Origin: Leifsonia poae
GTDB lineage: Bacteria; Actinomycetota; Actinomycetes; Actinomycetales; Microbacteriaceae
Length of the DNA stretch: 64,000 bases
Reading direction: 5' to 3'
Assembly (NCBI RefSeq): GCF_020009625.1
Contig: NZ_JAIHLP010000002.1
Coordinates: 3,596,001-3,660,000 of the forward strand
Position 1 is the first letter of the stretch; each line of letters opens with the position of its first letter. Under the pieces are notes generated by a model that had not been told where the DNA came from, did no database searches, and was given only the letters and a program-made list of their open reading frames with translations. Below, in pieces: positions 43,226 through 51,914 of the stretch. A program made the translations under genes and the position numbers.

Positions 43226-43918
43226 ATGCCCAGTCTGATCATCCGCTTCCGCGATGCGGTGGCTGATGCGGCATCGTTGCGGTCGTGGACCGTCGACGCG
43301 AACGACGGCATCATCGCGACGGCCGGTGTTCTGGAGGGTTTCGCTGGCGCGGGAGCCAGTGATGCGACGCTCCTCACGGCGGCGCTGGTCGCCACCGTCG
43401 CCGGCGGGCTCAGCCTGGGCGGCGCCAAATGGTCCGAGAGCGCCGCCGAACGGGATGCGCAGCTCGCGGTGGCGCGGGAGGAGGCGGTGCAACTCGCCCT
43501 CAGCCCCGAAGACGAGATCGTCGAGCTGGCGGGCTACTACGAATCCAAGGGTGTGGCCGCCGGGTTGGCGCGTCAGGTGGCGGAACAATTGACGGCCGCG
43601 GATGCACTGGGCGCGCAATTGGAGGCCGAGCACGGCATCCGGGAAGTCATGTCCCGCGGCGCTCCCGTCTGGGCGGGGGTGACGGCGAGCGCCGCCTATG
43701 TGCTGGGCGCGTTCATCCCGTTGCTGATCACGATCCTGGTGCCGGGGAGGCTGGAGGCCTGGGCTGTGCTCGTGGCGGTCGTGCTCTCATTGGTGCTGAC
43801 GTCGATCGTCAGTGCGCGCAGCGGGCACACCACCGTCTGGCGGACGATCGCTCGGTCGGTGGCGGTCGGTGTCGGGACGCTGGGCGTGAGCTACCTCGTG
43901 GGCGCGCTGATCTTCTGA
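43226..43918 (+). CDS. VIT1/CCC1-family iron/manganese transporter
   Basis: Encodes 230 residues from ATG 43226. The first part LRSWTVDANDGIIATAGVLE carries the DG-N/I-D element common to VIT1/CCC1 proteins, followed by the first hydrophobic helix pair, then a charged cytoplasmic loop rich in Glu (SESAAERDAQLAVAREEAVQ, LSPEDEIVELAGYYESKGVA) that binds metals in the family, and three further helices at the end. It would move Fe(II) or Mn(II) across the membrane, probably for detoxification. It is divergent from the APC permease. Confidence 0.88.
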   Translation: MPSLIIRFRDAVADAASLRSWTVDANDGIIATAGVLEGFAGAGASDATLLTAALVATVAGGLSLGGAKWSESAAERDAQLAVAREEAVQLALSPEDEIVELAGYYESKGVAAGLARQVAEQLTAADALGAQLEAEHGIREVMSRGAPVWAGVTASAAYVLGAFIPLLITILVPGRLEAWAVLVAVVLSLVLTSIVSARSGHTTVWRTIARSVAVGVGTLGVSYLVGALIF

Positions 43919-43946
43919 GCGATGTCGGCGAGCAGGTCGCCGTGCC

Positions 43947-45680
43947 CTACTCCGAGATCGGAGAGTCCGTGGCGTAGGACTCCAGTTTCGCCTGCACCCG
44001 GGCGAGAGCCGCATCCGACAACTCGGTGGGGCGGGACACCGCCACCCAGGCGTCGAGGATGACGTCGCCGTAGTTGTGGCCGTGCCGCGCCGGGACGCTC
44101 TCGCCGAGAAGCATGTCGACGAGCACCTGAGCGCCGGTGACGAGGGGGATCCACCGCATGTCGCTGCTGATGTCCGGGCCACGCTTGCCCGGCTTCAGCC
44201 AATCCGGTTCGCTCCACAGCAGGGAAGGACCGAGCCAGGTGACCGGATCGCTCGCGTGCTGAAGATAGGCGACGCGGGGAGCAGTCCACGGCCCGGGCAG
44301 ACGATCGAAGTCGCCGCGGCTGGAGAGCCAGCGCACTTCGGCCCCGTCGTCGAGCACGGGCTGCCAGGCAGGGCTGCCGGGCGTGCGCGCATCCTGCAGC
44401 TCATTCCAGAGCGGGGTGCCGTTCGGGCTTCCGACGAAGAGAGCGCCATCGGTGCGGGTGCGCACATCGGCGAGGCTGGTGAAGACAGACTGCATGCCGT
44501 GCGCGCCCAGACTCAGCCCGTAGGCGATCAGCTGTGGCCGGTGGCCGGAAGGGAGGGCGGCCCACTTCGCGTGCACCGCGTCGAAGAGCGCCTTGCTGGC
44601 GGCGACAGGGAGCTCCTGGTCGAAGACGAAGGAGACCCAACTGGGGGTGTACGCGTACTGCATCGACACGATCGCGGTGTCGCCGCCCTGAAGGTATTCC
44701 AGGGCGTCCATCGCCTGGGGTTCGAGCCAGCCCGAGCCGGTCGTCGTCGCGACGACGAGCACGCGGCGGTCGAAGGCGCCGGTGCGAACGAGCTCCTGCA
44801 CAGCCAGCGCGGCACGCGCCTCGAGGCTCACCCGTTCGGTCATGCCCACATAGACGCGGATGGGGGTCACGGCCGGCTCGCCCGTGAGCGCGCTGATCTG
44901 TTCCGCGGTCGGACCACCACCGACGAAGGCGCGGCCCTGGCTGCCGAGAGCGTTCCACGCAACCGCGGAGCCCGGCCCGGCCGAGCGGTACGTGGAGGCC
45001 GGCTCGCGCACATCGGTCTGCACCACGTCGTTGCGGGCGGAGTATACGCGGTCGACGGCGAACATCCCGAGCGCACCGACGCCCGAGCAGACCAGCGCGA
45101 TCACGAGAGCGGTCGCGAGAAGGGATGCGGCGGTGCTTCCGATGCGCACGCTGCGCGGCGGCACGGCCTCGCCGCTTCGTCGTGTGAGCAGCGCGGAGAT
45201 CAGACGCCGCAGCCAACGGAAGAGCCGGGCGACGGCGCGCCCGAGCGCGATGGCTGCCACGCTCACCACCAGGGAGACCGCGAAGTAGGTGGCGTAGTCG
45301 GCGGCGTCGATCGGGGGCATCTCTACCAGCCGGCGCACATCGTTCTGCCATGCCACGGCCGCGAAACGCAGCCAGAGGGCGCCGGCAGCGGCCGCCACCC
45401 AGAACACCCACCAGACGATGACGACGGTTCGGCGGCTGGGACGCCACGGGATCGCGCGCCGCACGATCCAGAACAGGCCGGCTCCGACGGCATAGCCCAG
45501 ACCGAAACCGATGCCCGCGATGAGCCCCTGGAAGAGCGCGGGTCTCGGCACCAGCGAGGGGGTCAGAGTGAGGGCGAGGACGAATCCGCCGATGATGAGG
45601 CCGCCGAAGTCGAGGTGCAGCCAACGGGGGAGGGAGAGACGACGGATGCGGGATCCTTCCGAGTGCGCTGGACGACACAA
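43947..45680 (-). CDS. Membrane alpha/beta hydrolase, Abhydrolase_9/DUF2319 type
   Basis: Encodes 577 residues from TTG 45680; GGAAGG lies 8 bases upstream and no ATG or GTG occurs before the first membrane helix. The N-terminal ~200 residues have five membrane segments (e.g. GGLIIGGFVLALTLTPSLVP, VVIVWWVFWVAAAAGALWLR). The C-terminal part is an alpha/beta hydrolase with the nucleophile elbow IAYGLSLGAHGM and strands such as RVLVVATTTGSGWL; this two-part form matches the family PF10081. The catalytic domain probably faces outside. Substrate is unknown; lipid or cell-wall esters are possible. It is cotranscribed or adjacent to the two-component system upstream. Confidence 0.85.
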   Translation of the reverse strand: MCRPAHSEGSRIRRLSLPRWLHLDFGGLIIGGFVLALTLTPSLVPRPALFQGLIAGIGFGLGYAVGAGLFWIVRRAIPWRPSRRTVVIVWWVFWVAAAAGALWLRFAAVAWQNDVRRLVEMPPIDAADYATYFAVSLVVSVAAIALGRAVARLFRWLRRLISALLTRRSGEAVPPRSVRIGSTAASLLATALVIALVCSGVGALGMFAVDRVYSARNDVVQTDVREPASTYRSAGPGSAVAWNALGSQGRAFVGGGPTAEQISALTGEPAVTPIRVYVGMTERVSLEARAALAVQELVRTGAFDRRVLVVATTTGSGWLEPQAMDALEYLQGGDTAIVSMQYAYTPSWVSFVFDQELPVAASKALFDAVHAKWAALPSGHRPQLIAYGLSLGAHGMQSVFTSLADVRTRTDGALFVGSPNGTPLWNELQDARTPGSPAWQPVLDDGAEVRWLSSRGDFDRLPGPWTAPRVAYLQHASDPVTWLGPSLLWSEPDWLKPGKRGPDISSDMRWIPLVTGAQVLVDMLLGESVPARHGHNYGDVILDAWVAVSRPTELSDAALARVQAKLESYATDSPISE

Positions 45681-45716
45681 ATCTAGCGCCTTCCCGGAGC
45701 CTGTTCGGCCGCGGAA

Positions 45717-46325
45717 CTACAACCAGCCTCGCTCGTCCGCCACACGCAACGCCTCCATGCGGTTGCGCGCCGAGGTCTTCGCCATCGCACCCGATAGATA
45801 GTTGCGCACGGTGCCCTCGGAGAGGTACAGCTTCGCCGCGATCTCGGCGACGGCGGCACCGGAGCGGGAGGCGATGAGCACATCGCGCTCGCGAGCCGTG
45901 AGCGGGGACTCGCCCGCGGCGAGGGTCGCAGCGGCCAGCGCAGGGTCGACGACGCGCTCGCCGCGCATCACCCGGCGGATCGCGTCGGCGAGAACGTCGG
46001 CGGGTGCGTCCTTCACGACGAAGGCGACGGCGCCGGCCTCCATCGCGCGGCGGAGGTAGCCGGCGCGGCCGAATGTGGTAAGGATGACGACACGGCAGGA
46101 CGGCAGCTGCGCGGCGAGCACGGCCGCGGCGGCGAGACCGTCGAGGCCGGGCATCTCGATGTCGAGGAGGGCGACATCCGGATGCTCGGCCATCGCCGCG
46201 TCCACCACCTCGTCGCCGCGGCCGACGGAGGCGACGACCTCGAAGTCGTCGTGCAGATTCAGCAGTGCCTGCAAGGCCTGGCGGACCAATTCCTGGTCGT
46301 CGGCCAGGAGGAGTCGGATCGTCAT
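45717..46325 (-). CDS. NarL/LuxR-type response regulator
   Basis: Encodes 202 residues; ATG 46325 overlaps the kinase stop (ATGA). The receiver domain starts MTIRLLLADDQELVRQALQA with the acidic pair DD near residues 9-10, the phospho-acceptor Asp55 in VALLDIEMPG and Lys in FVVKDAPADVL. The C-terminal HTH (LTARERDVLIASRSGAAVAE, YLSEGTVRNYLSGAMAKTSA) is the LuxR type. It is the partner of the histidine kinase directly upstream and would act as a dimeric transcription factor. The targets may include the neighbouring membrane genes. Confidence 0.95.
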   Translation of the reverse strand: MTIRLLLADDQELVRQALQALLNLHDDFEVVASVGRGDEVVDAAMAEHPDVALLDIEMPGLDGLAAAAVLAAQLPSCRVVILTTFGRAGYLRRAMEAGAVAFVVKDAPADVLADAIRRVMRGERVVDPALAAATLAAGESPLTARERDVLIASRSGAAVAEIAAKLYLSEGTVRNYLSGAMAKTSARNRMEALRVADERGWL

Positions 46326-47437
46326 GCTGCGGCCCCCGGCACCGCCTCCAGGCTGGCGCGCACCAGCCAGCCGCGCGGGGCGGACGGGCCGGCGTCGAAC
46401 CGGCCGCCCGCAGCGGCGACGCGCTCGCGCAGCCCGGCGAGGCCCGAGCCACCGGATGCGGTCGAGCCGTCGCCGTCGTCGCGGATCTCCACGCGGCTCT
46501 CGGTCACGGTGACGGTGCATCGCGTTGCATGAGCATGGCGCACGACATTGGTGATGCCTTCGCGGACGACCCAGCCGAACAGTTCCTGACGGCTCGCGTC
46601 GGTGACCTCGACGGCGGTGGGGAGGTCGGCGGTCACCCCGGCAGCGCGCAGCAGCTCGCGCGCGTTCGCCAGTTCGCCCGCCAGCGTCACCTCGCGGTAG
46701 CCGGAGATCGCGGCGCGCATATCGGCGAGCGCCTGACGCGAGAGTTCCTCGACCTCGCTGATCTCCTGCAGTGCGGGGGAGTGCTCCTTCGCGGCGAGCT
46801 GGCGAGCGAGGTTGCTCTTGATGGTGATCGCGGTGAGCGAGTGGCCCACGAGGTCGTGCAGATCACGCGCGATACGGTTGCGCTCCGCATCGGAGGCGAG
46901 ACGGGCGACCTCGGCGCGGGTCTCGAGCAGGCTCTGGTTGGCGCGCGCGATCTCGCTGAACGCGTAGACGAGAAGAACCGTGAACACGATCATGATCCCC
47001 TGTACCCAGCCCGGCCCGGTGTGCCAGACGGGGACCAGCCACGGTACCAGCACGCCGGCGATGGCCGCGACGACGGCGAACGGCAGGATCCGGCGCCGCA
47101 GCACCGGAGTAGCCATCGAGAGGATCACCGCGCAAAGGTAGAAGGCGTACTCGTGGGCGAGCGGGATCACGGCGAGGAAGAACACCGTCATTGCGCCGAG
47201 CCGGATCCAGAACGAGGGCCGGTCGCCGCGGGCGAGCGAGCCGCCCCCGATGAGGTAGCAGATGCAGAACGCGACGACGATCACGTAACCGACGATGGCA
47301 GCTGGGCCCGTCGAGTACAGCCCGACCCCCGTTGCGGTGATGAGCGGATAGACGAGCATCCCCGCCCCGAGGACCAGGCGCCGCCAGCCCCGCGCCCAGC
47401 CCTGGAGCTGGGTGGCGGGGTGCTCGTGCAGTGTCAT
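46322..47437 (-). CDS. DesK/NarL-type sensor histidine kinase
   Basis: Encodes 371 residues from ATG 47437. Five to six membrane helices fill residues 20-165 without a large external loop, so the sensor is probably the membrane itself or an associated protein. The dimerisation and phosphoacceptor domain reads ERNRIARDLHDLVGHSLTAI with His194, the HisKA_3 type. The ATP-binding domain has REGITNVVRHAHATRC (N box), RDDGDG and GSGLAGLRERVAAAGG (G boxes). It overlaps the response regulator gene by four bases. This pairing is typical for cell envelope or drug stress sensing in actinobacteria. Confidence 0.94.
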   Translation of the reverse strand: MTLHEHPATQLQGWARGWRRLVLGAGMLVYPLITATGVGLYSTGPAAIVGYVIVVAFCICYLIGGGSLARGDRPSFWIRLGAMTVFFLAVIPLAHEYAFYLCAVILSMATPVLRRRILPFAVVAAIAGVLVPWLVPVWHTGPGWVQGIMIVFTVLLVYAFSEIARANQSLLETRAEVARLASDAERNRIARDLHDLVGHSLTAITIKSNLARQLAAKEHSPALQEISEVEELSRQALADMRAAISGYREVTLAGELANARELLRAAGVTADLPTAVEVTDASRQELFGWVVREGITNVVRHAHATRCTVTVTESRVEIRDDGDGSTASGGSGLAGLRERVAAAGGRFDAGPSAPRGWLVRASLEAVPGAAA

Positions 47438-47447
47438 CGAGGGGATT

Positions 47448-47891
47448 CTATGCGGCGGCGAAGACGGCGCGCAGGTGTTTTCCATTGACGACGAGCACGA
47501 TGCCGATCAGCAGGAGCCCGCAGACGGCCTGTTCGATGCGCATCCAGAGTGGTAGGAAACCAGGAAGGGAGACGATGACGGCGATCGCGACGACCATCGC
47601 GCCCGACATGATGCGGATGCGGAGGAAGGCGCCGCGGGAGCCGCGGGTGGTGCCCCGCGCGAAGAAGAACATCAGCAGGGCGCTGACGACGACGATGGTC
47701 CCGCGCACGATGACGACATCGGTGACGGCTCCCGGCACCCGCGCCAGCGCGAATGCAGCGACGAGCGCAAGCACACTCAACCCCGCGTAGGAGCCGACGA
47801 GAATCTTCAGGGTGCGGAACGCCGAGGCGCTACGCGGATGCCGCAGGGCATCCCGGGGAACGGCGACGGCAGGGCGGTTCTGGACGGTCAT
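47448..47891 (-). CDS. Four-helix membrane protein upstream of the kinase
   Basis: Encodes 147 residues; GAAGGAGC precedes ATG 47891 by 3 bases. After a short basic lead (VPRDALRHPRSASAFR) four hydrophobic segments follow (ILVGSYAGLSVLALVAAFAL, VVIVRGTIVVVSALLMFFFA, MSGAMVVAIAVIVSLPGFLP, VCGLLLIGIVLVVNGKHLRA). It ends 10 bases before the kinase start, so it is in the same operon and could be an accessory sensor. No family is recognised. Confidence 0.75.
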   Translation of the reverse strand: MTVQNRPAVAVPRDALRHPRSASAFRTLKILVGSYAGLSVLALVAAFALARVPGAVTDVVIVRGTIVVVSALLMFFFARGTTRGSRGAFLRIRIMSGAMVVAIAVIVSLPGFLPLWMRIEQAVCGLLLIGIVLVVNGKHLRAVFAAA

Positions 47892-48050
47892 GATGCTCCT
47901 TCGGTCGAAGAGACGATCGGTACGACACCATGCTGTCCGCCCCCGGATTCGGCGGGTAGTGAGATCGCCCACCGGCCCGCGATGACATTTGTCACATCGC
48001 GGTCGAACCGCGCGGATCGGCCATGGCCGGTCGCTCGATACACTCGGGGG

Positions 48051-48470
48051 ATGCGCGTGCGCCCGATCGACCTCGTGGACGTCTTCGTCTATCTGGTGGT
48101 GCTCGGAGTGTTCATCCAGTTCTTTCCGCAGGTGGTCTCCGAGACCTTCGTGCTCTCGCTCCTCACGGCCGTCCTCCTCAAGATCGTGCTCGAGGCGGTG
48201 CTGTGGGCGAAGAAGACGATCGTGGCCCGGCTTCGGGCGGCCCGGAGCATCGCTGGTCGGGTCATCGGCACAGTGACGCTGCTGCTCGTGCTTCCTGGGA
48301 GCAAGTTCCTCGTTCTCGAATTGGTGGCGCTCGTCTTCGGCGATGCGGTTCAGCTCGGCGGGTTCTTCCCGGTGACGGGGCTGATCATCGTCCTGATGCT
48401 CGCCCGCCGAGGGGTGCGGAGGCTCTTCGCGCGGGAGCAACCGAACGCGGGCGCCGAACCCGCCGGCTGA
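48051..48470 (+). CDS. Small membrane protein
   Basis: Encodes 139 residues from ATG 48051. The first helix DLVDVFVYLVVLGVFIQFFP, a second around LLTAVLLKIVLEAVLWAKKT, then a third and fourth (IGTVTLLLVLPGSKFLVLEL, FFPVTGLIIVLMLARRGVRR). Both ends appear cytoplasmic. It is divergent from the kinase operon. No known family is recognised. Confidence 0.7.
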   Translation: MRVRPIDLVDVFVYLVVLGVFIQFFPQVVSETFVLSLLTAVLLKIVLEAVLWAKKTIVARLRAARSIAGRVIGTVTLLLVLPGSKFLVLELVALVFGDAVQLGGFFPVTGLIIVLMLARRGVRRLFAREQPNAGAEPAG

Positions 48471-48512
48471 GCACCCGGAACGCCAGCGTTCACGCTGCGC
48501 TAAGTTGGGCGG

Positions 48513-49301
48513 ATGCTGGACGACGCGGAGTTCCTGGACCACGTGGCTTCGGCCCTCGCCGAGCTTCCCGGCGTGCTCGGGGTGGCCCTGGGCGGCTCGC
48601 GGGCCCAGGGGGTCAGCCATCCCGGCAGTGACTGGGACTTCTCGCTCTACTACCGGTCGACCTTCGACGCGTCCGCCGTGCGCGGGCTGGGCTGGGCCGG
48701 GGAGGCGACCGACGTGGGCGGTTGGGGCCCGATCTTCAACGGGGGCGGGGCGTTCACGGTCGAGGGCCGGCCGATGGACATCCACTATCGGGACCTCGAC
48801 CTCATCGACCGCATTCACGACGACGCCGAACGCGGCGAGTTCCGCATCGAGCCGCTACTGTTCCACCAGGCCGGCATCCCGACCTACATCCTCCTTGCCG
48901 AACTCGGCGTGAACCGGGTATTGACCGGTGATCTGCCTCGATGGGAGTATCCGGATGCGCTGCGCGAGTCGGCACCGCCCGTCTGGTGGGAGGGTGCCCG
49001 ACTCACCCTGCACTACGCCCGCAAAGGCCATGCGGCGCACGGCCGGGTCGCCCAGTGCGCCGGCCTGCTGAGCGAGGCCGCCTGCCGCACCGGCCACGCG
49101 ATCCTGGCCTGCAACGGCGAGTGGATCACCAACGAGAAGCAGCTCCTCACCCTGGCCGGTCTCCGGGAGGTCGACGGCGTGATCGCGAGGCTCTCATCCG
49201 AGCCGAAGGCGCTGATCGCCGCGGTCGACGAGGTGGGGGCGATCCTCCGCCGCGCCGCCGCGGAGGCGGGCGTCGTCGACGCTGTTCAGCGCGACCGGTG
49301 A
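48513..49301 (+). CDS. Nucleotidyltransferase-domain protein
   Basis: Encodes 262 residues from ATG 48513. The N-terminus has the polymerase-beta-like nucleotidyltransferase motif GVALGGSRAQGVSHPGSDWD (G-G/S-x-A-x-G ... D-x-D), with the two metal-binding Asp in SDWDFSLYY, and a third acidic position in MDIHYRDLDL. A helical C-terminal half with HYARKGHAAHGRVAQCAGLL follows. Comparable proteins include aminoglycoside adenylyltransferase-like and domain-of-unknown-specificity enzymes; the acceptor cannot be inferred. It starts 42 bases after the previous gene. Confidence 0.82.
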   Translation: MLDDAEFLDHVASALAELPGVLGVALGGSRAQGVSHPGSDWDFSLYYRSTFDASAVRGLGWAGEATDVGGWGPIFNGGGAFTVEGRPMDIHYRDLDLIDRIHDDAERGEFRIEPLLFHQAGIPTYILLAELGVNRVLTGDLPRWEYPDALRESAPPVWWEGARLTLHYARKGHAAHGRVAQCAGLLSEAACRTGHAILACNGEWITNEKQLLTLAGLREVDGVIARLSSEPKALIAAVDEVGAILRRAAAEAGVVDAVQRDR

Positions 49302-49321
49302 CGCCGCCGGCCGGCTGACGG

Positions 49322-50512
49322 TCAAAGCACCTCGCGTGCGCTGGGCGGCGGAAACGCGGACGAGGTCTGAACGCGGGCGAGAAGGGCGGAGTCGATGCGG
49401 TCGAGCGCGAGCCGCACGGCGCCCAGCGCGACGGACTCGTCTCCCAGCGTGGAGAGGGTGAGCGGCGGCGCCCCGTCGAAGAGCAGATCGAGATGCTTGC
49501 GGATCGCCGCGACGATGACGTCTCCGCCGCGGGAGATGCCTCCACCGAGGACGATCAGCTCGGGATCGACGGCTAACGACATCGCTGCGACGCCCAGCGC
49601 CAGATGGGAAGCGAAGCTGTCGAGCGCGGCGAGCGCGGCGGGCTCGCCGGTGGCCGCTGCGAGGAAGAGCTCCTCGCGCGTGGCCCCGATCCCGTGCGCG
49701 TCGAGACGGGCCACATCGGAGGGCGCGTCCGCCCAACCGAGCTGGGGGAGGGCGCCGACGAGGCCGACGGCGCCGGAGTGGCCGCGGAAGACGCGACCGT
49801 CGACGAGGAGACCGGCGCTTGTGCGGTTTCCCGAGAGGATGTAGACCACGTTGCGGGCGCCGCGGGCGCTTCCCCGCCAATGTTCGGCGATCGTGCCGAG
49901 CGTATTGTCGCTGTCGACGACGACGGGTCGGCCCCACCGGTTGCTCAGGCGGGTGGCGAGATCGAGACCGACCCAGCCCGGCAGGCCGTTCCCGCCGTAG
50001 CGTCGCACGACGCCCTCGGGGCTGATCACGCCGGGGGAGCCGGCGCCCATCGCCCACACGTCGTCGAGGCGGAGACCTGCCGCGTCGAGACAATCGTTCA
50101 CCGCGGCCTCCGCGGACGCCAGCCGGTCGAGCATGCCCAGGTCTTCGGTGACGTCGAACCGACGGGTGGCGAGGATGTGACCGCTCAGATCGGCGGCGAC
50201 GGCGAGGACCTTGTGCACACCGATGTCGATGCCGACCACCGCCCCCGTCTCGGCGAGAAAACGGTAGGTCTTGGCCGGGCGGCCTGGTCGGGCGTCGCGC
50301 TCGACATCGTCTGTGTCGCCCGCCCAGCCGAGGGCGACGAGATCGCGCATCACGTCTTCCGCGGCGGTGCGGGAGATGCCGAGGCGTTTCGCGAGCTCGG
50401 TGAGCGTCTGTCGTTGCTCGCGCAGGGCGAGGAGGGCGGCGTGACTGTTCATCCGGCGCAGGAGGGAGCGGTCGCCGGCTGCTGATGTGTCGATCAAGGG
50501 ACCCCCGGACAT
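49322..50512 (-). CDS. ROK-family transcriptional repressor
   Basis: Encodes 396 residues from ATG 50512. Residues 20-80 are a winged HTH (ALLALREQRQTLTELAKRLG ISRTAAEDVMRDL); from about residue 90 the ROK sugar-kinase-like domain starts with GAVVGIDIGVHKVLAVAADL (phosphate 1 loop) and includes GAGSPGVISPEG and the VDSDNTLGTIAEHW segment. The ROK zinc-binding C-x-C pattern is not visible: the expected site contains GHSGAVGLVGALPQLGW instead, which is usual for many actinobacterial regulators. It is divergent from the sugar ABC operon and probably represses it until a sugar is present. Confidence 0.9.
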   Translation of the reverse strand: MSGGPLIDTSAAGDRSLLRRMNSHAALLALREQRQTLTELAKRLGISRTAAEDVMRDLVALGWAGDTDDVERDARPGRPAKTYRFLAETGAVVGIDIGVHKVLAVAADLSGHILATRRFDVTEDLGMLDRLASAEAAVNDCLDAAGLRLDDVWAMGAGSPGVISPEGVVRRYGGNGLPGWVGLDLATRLSNRWGRPVVVDSDNTLGTIAEHWRGSARGARNVVYILSGNRTSAGLLVDGRVFRGHSGAVGLVGALPQLGWADAPSDVARLDAHGIGATREELFLAAATGEPAALAALDSFASHLALGVAAMSLAVDPELIVLGGGISRGGDVIVAAIRKHLDLLFDGAPPLTLSTLGDESVALGAVRLALDRIDSALLARVQTSSAFPPPSAREVL

Positions 50513-50523
50513 ATTGGAACGCG

Positions 50524-50604
50524 AAGTTGGTTATTTATCGTAGCGCAGCGCTTGACGAAGGCCATGTGTTTCGATAATTTAAAGGCAAAGTTTGATTATT
50601 AATC
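50524..50604. promoter_or_regulatory. AT-rich direct repeats in the ROK/ABC divergent promoter
   Basis: AAGTTGGTTATTTATC (50524-50539) and AAGTTTGATTATTAATC (50588-50604) are similar AT-rich blocks in an otherwise GC-rich stretch of 124 bases. Such sites are typical for ROK-type repressors (NagC/Mlc-like AT-rich operators). Binding is inferred. Confidence 0.5.
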
Positions 50605-50636
50605 AGACGATCTCCCCCTTCCCTAAGGACCGACAC

Positions 50637-51914
50637 ATGAAACGAACCCGCAGCATCACCCTCGGCACCGCCGCCGTCGTGGTCGCGCTCGCCGCCGCAT
50701 CCCTCGCCGGTTGCGCCTCGTCCAGCGGCGACGATGTGAACGCGAAAGCGACGATCAACTACACGATCTGGGATGCGACGGCACTGAAGCCGTACCAGAA
50801 GATCGCCGCCGAGTTCACGAAGGAACACCCGAACGTCACCGTCAACGTGCAGGCCCTTCCCTGGGACCAGTACTGGACGAAACTGCAGACGCAGGCGTCG
50901 AGCAAGACCCTGCCCGATGTGTTCTGGATCAACGAACCCAACGCGGGGCTCTACGCGACGGGCGGAGCCCTCGAACCGCTGACCGGAAAAGACGGCTTCG
51001 ACCCCGAGAACTTTCCCAAGGCGATGATCCAGAGCTACACCTTCGACGACAAGCTCTACGCCTCCCCGACCGGGTACGCCACGATGGGGGTCTGGTACAA
51101 CAAGGCCCTGTTCGACAAGGCCGGTGTCGCCTATCCTGCCGCCGGCTGGACGGATGAGCAGTTCACAACGGCAGCGCGCGCGATCAGCGCGAAGCTGAAA
51201 GGGGATGGCGTCTACGGGGCAGCTGCGGCGCCGTGGACCGGGCAGGAAACGTACTACAACACGATCATCCAGGCCGGGGGCCACGTCATTTCCGCAGACG
51301 GCACGAAGTCGGGCTACGACGACCCGGCGACCATCAAAGGTGTCCAGCTCTGGGTCGATCTCGCCAAGGAGGGCGTGTCTCCGAGCGTGCAGCAGATCAC
51401 AGACACCCCGGTGGCGCAGTACTTCACCTCGGGCAAGTTGGCGATGATGTGGTCCGGTCCGTGGAACGCCAACTCGCTCAAGAGCGCGGGGAACGCGGCC
51501 GACGTCGCGGTGGCCGCGCTGCCGACCGGATCGAGCGATCTCGTCACGACCGTGCAGGGCGGCGCGGACGCCGTCTCCGCGTGGTCGAAGCACAAGGCCG
51601 CCGCCCAGGAGTTCCAGGCGTTCCTCGGCTCCACGAAGGCGCAGACGATGTACGGCGAGGCCGGTCTCGGCATCCCCGCCTTCACCGGTGCGGCATCGAG
51701 CTTCACCGATGCCTTCCCGCAGTGGGATCTGTCGATCTTCGCCGAGCAGGCCGCGAAGGCGGCCCCGTACCCGGTGTCACTCGATACCGCCGCCTGGAAC
51801 AAGCTCGAGAACGACTACCTCACGAAGGCGTGGACCGGCGAGCTCAGCACCGAGCAGGCGTGCAAGGAACTGGCGGCCGCGATGAACGCGGTGCTCGCCA
51901 AAGAGAAGAAGTAA
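50637..51914 (+). CDS. Carbohydrate ABC transporter substrate-binding lipoprotein
   Basis: Encodes 425 residues from ATG 50637 (TAAGGACC upstream). The signal MKRTRSITLGTAAVVVALAA with lipobox SLAGC (Cys26) is clear. The mature part begins with the strand ATINYTIWDAT and has EFTKEHPNVTVNVQALPWDQ, GVWYNKALFDKAG and AAAQEFQAFLGSTKAQTMYG, typical of family 1 sugar-binding proteins. It ends TAATG, overlapping the first permease start by one base. It would catch a sugar for the two permeases downstream. No ATPase gene is present here. The GH42-like enzyme downstream suggests a galactose-containing glycan, which is an inference. Confidence 0.93.
   Translation: MKRTRSITLGTAAVVVALAAASLAGCASSSGDDVNAKATINYTIWDATALKPYQKIAAEFTKEHPNVTVNVQALPWDQYWTKLQTQASSKTLPDVFWINEPNAGLYATGGALEPLTGKDGFDPENFPKAMIQSYTFDDKLYASPTGYATMGVWYNKALFDKAGVAYPAAGWTDEQFTTAARAISAKLKGDGVYGAAAAPWTGQETYYNTIIQAGGHVISADGTKSGYDDPATIKGVQLWVDLAKEGVSPSVQQITDTPVAQYFTSGKLAMMWSGPWNANSLKSAGNAADVAVAALPTGSSDLVTTVQGGADAVSAWSKHKAAAQEFQAFLGSTKAQTMYGEAGLGIPAFTGAASSFTDAFPQWDLSIFAEQAAKAAPYPVSLDTAAWNKLENDYLTKAWTGELSTEQACKELAAAMNAVLAKEKK

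Noticed and set aside
44076..46452. Long open frames on both strands over the hydrolase and response regulator genes
   Set aside because: They are shadows of the minus-strand hydrolase, regulator and kinase genes, which have clear domains and ribosome sites.
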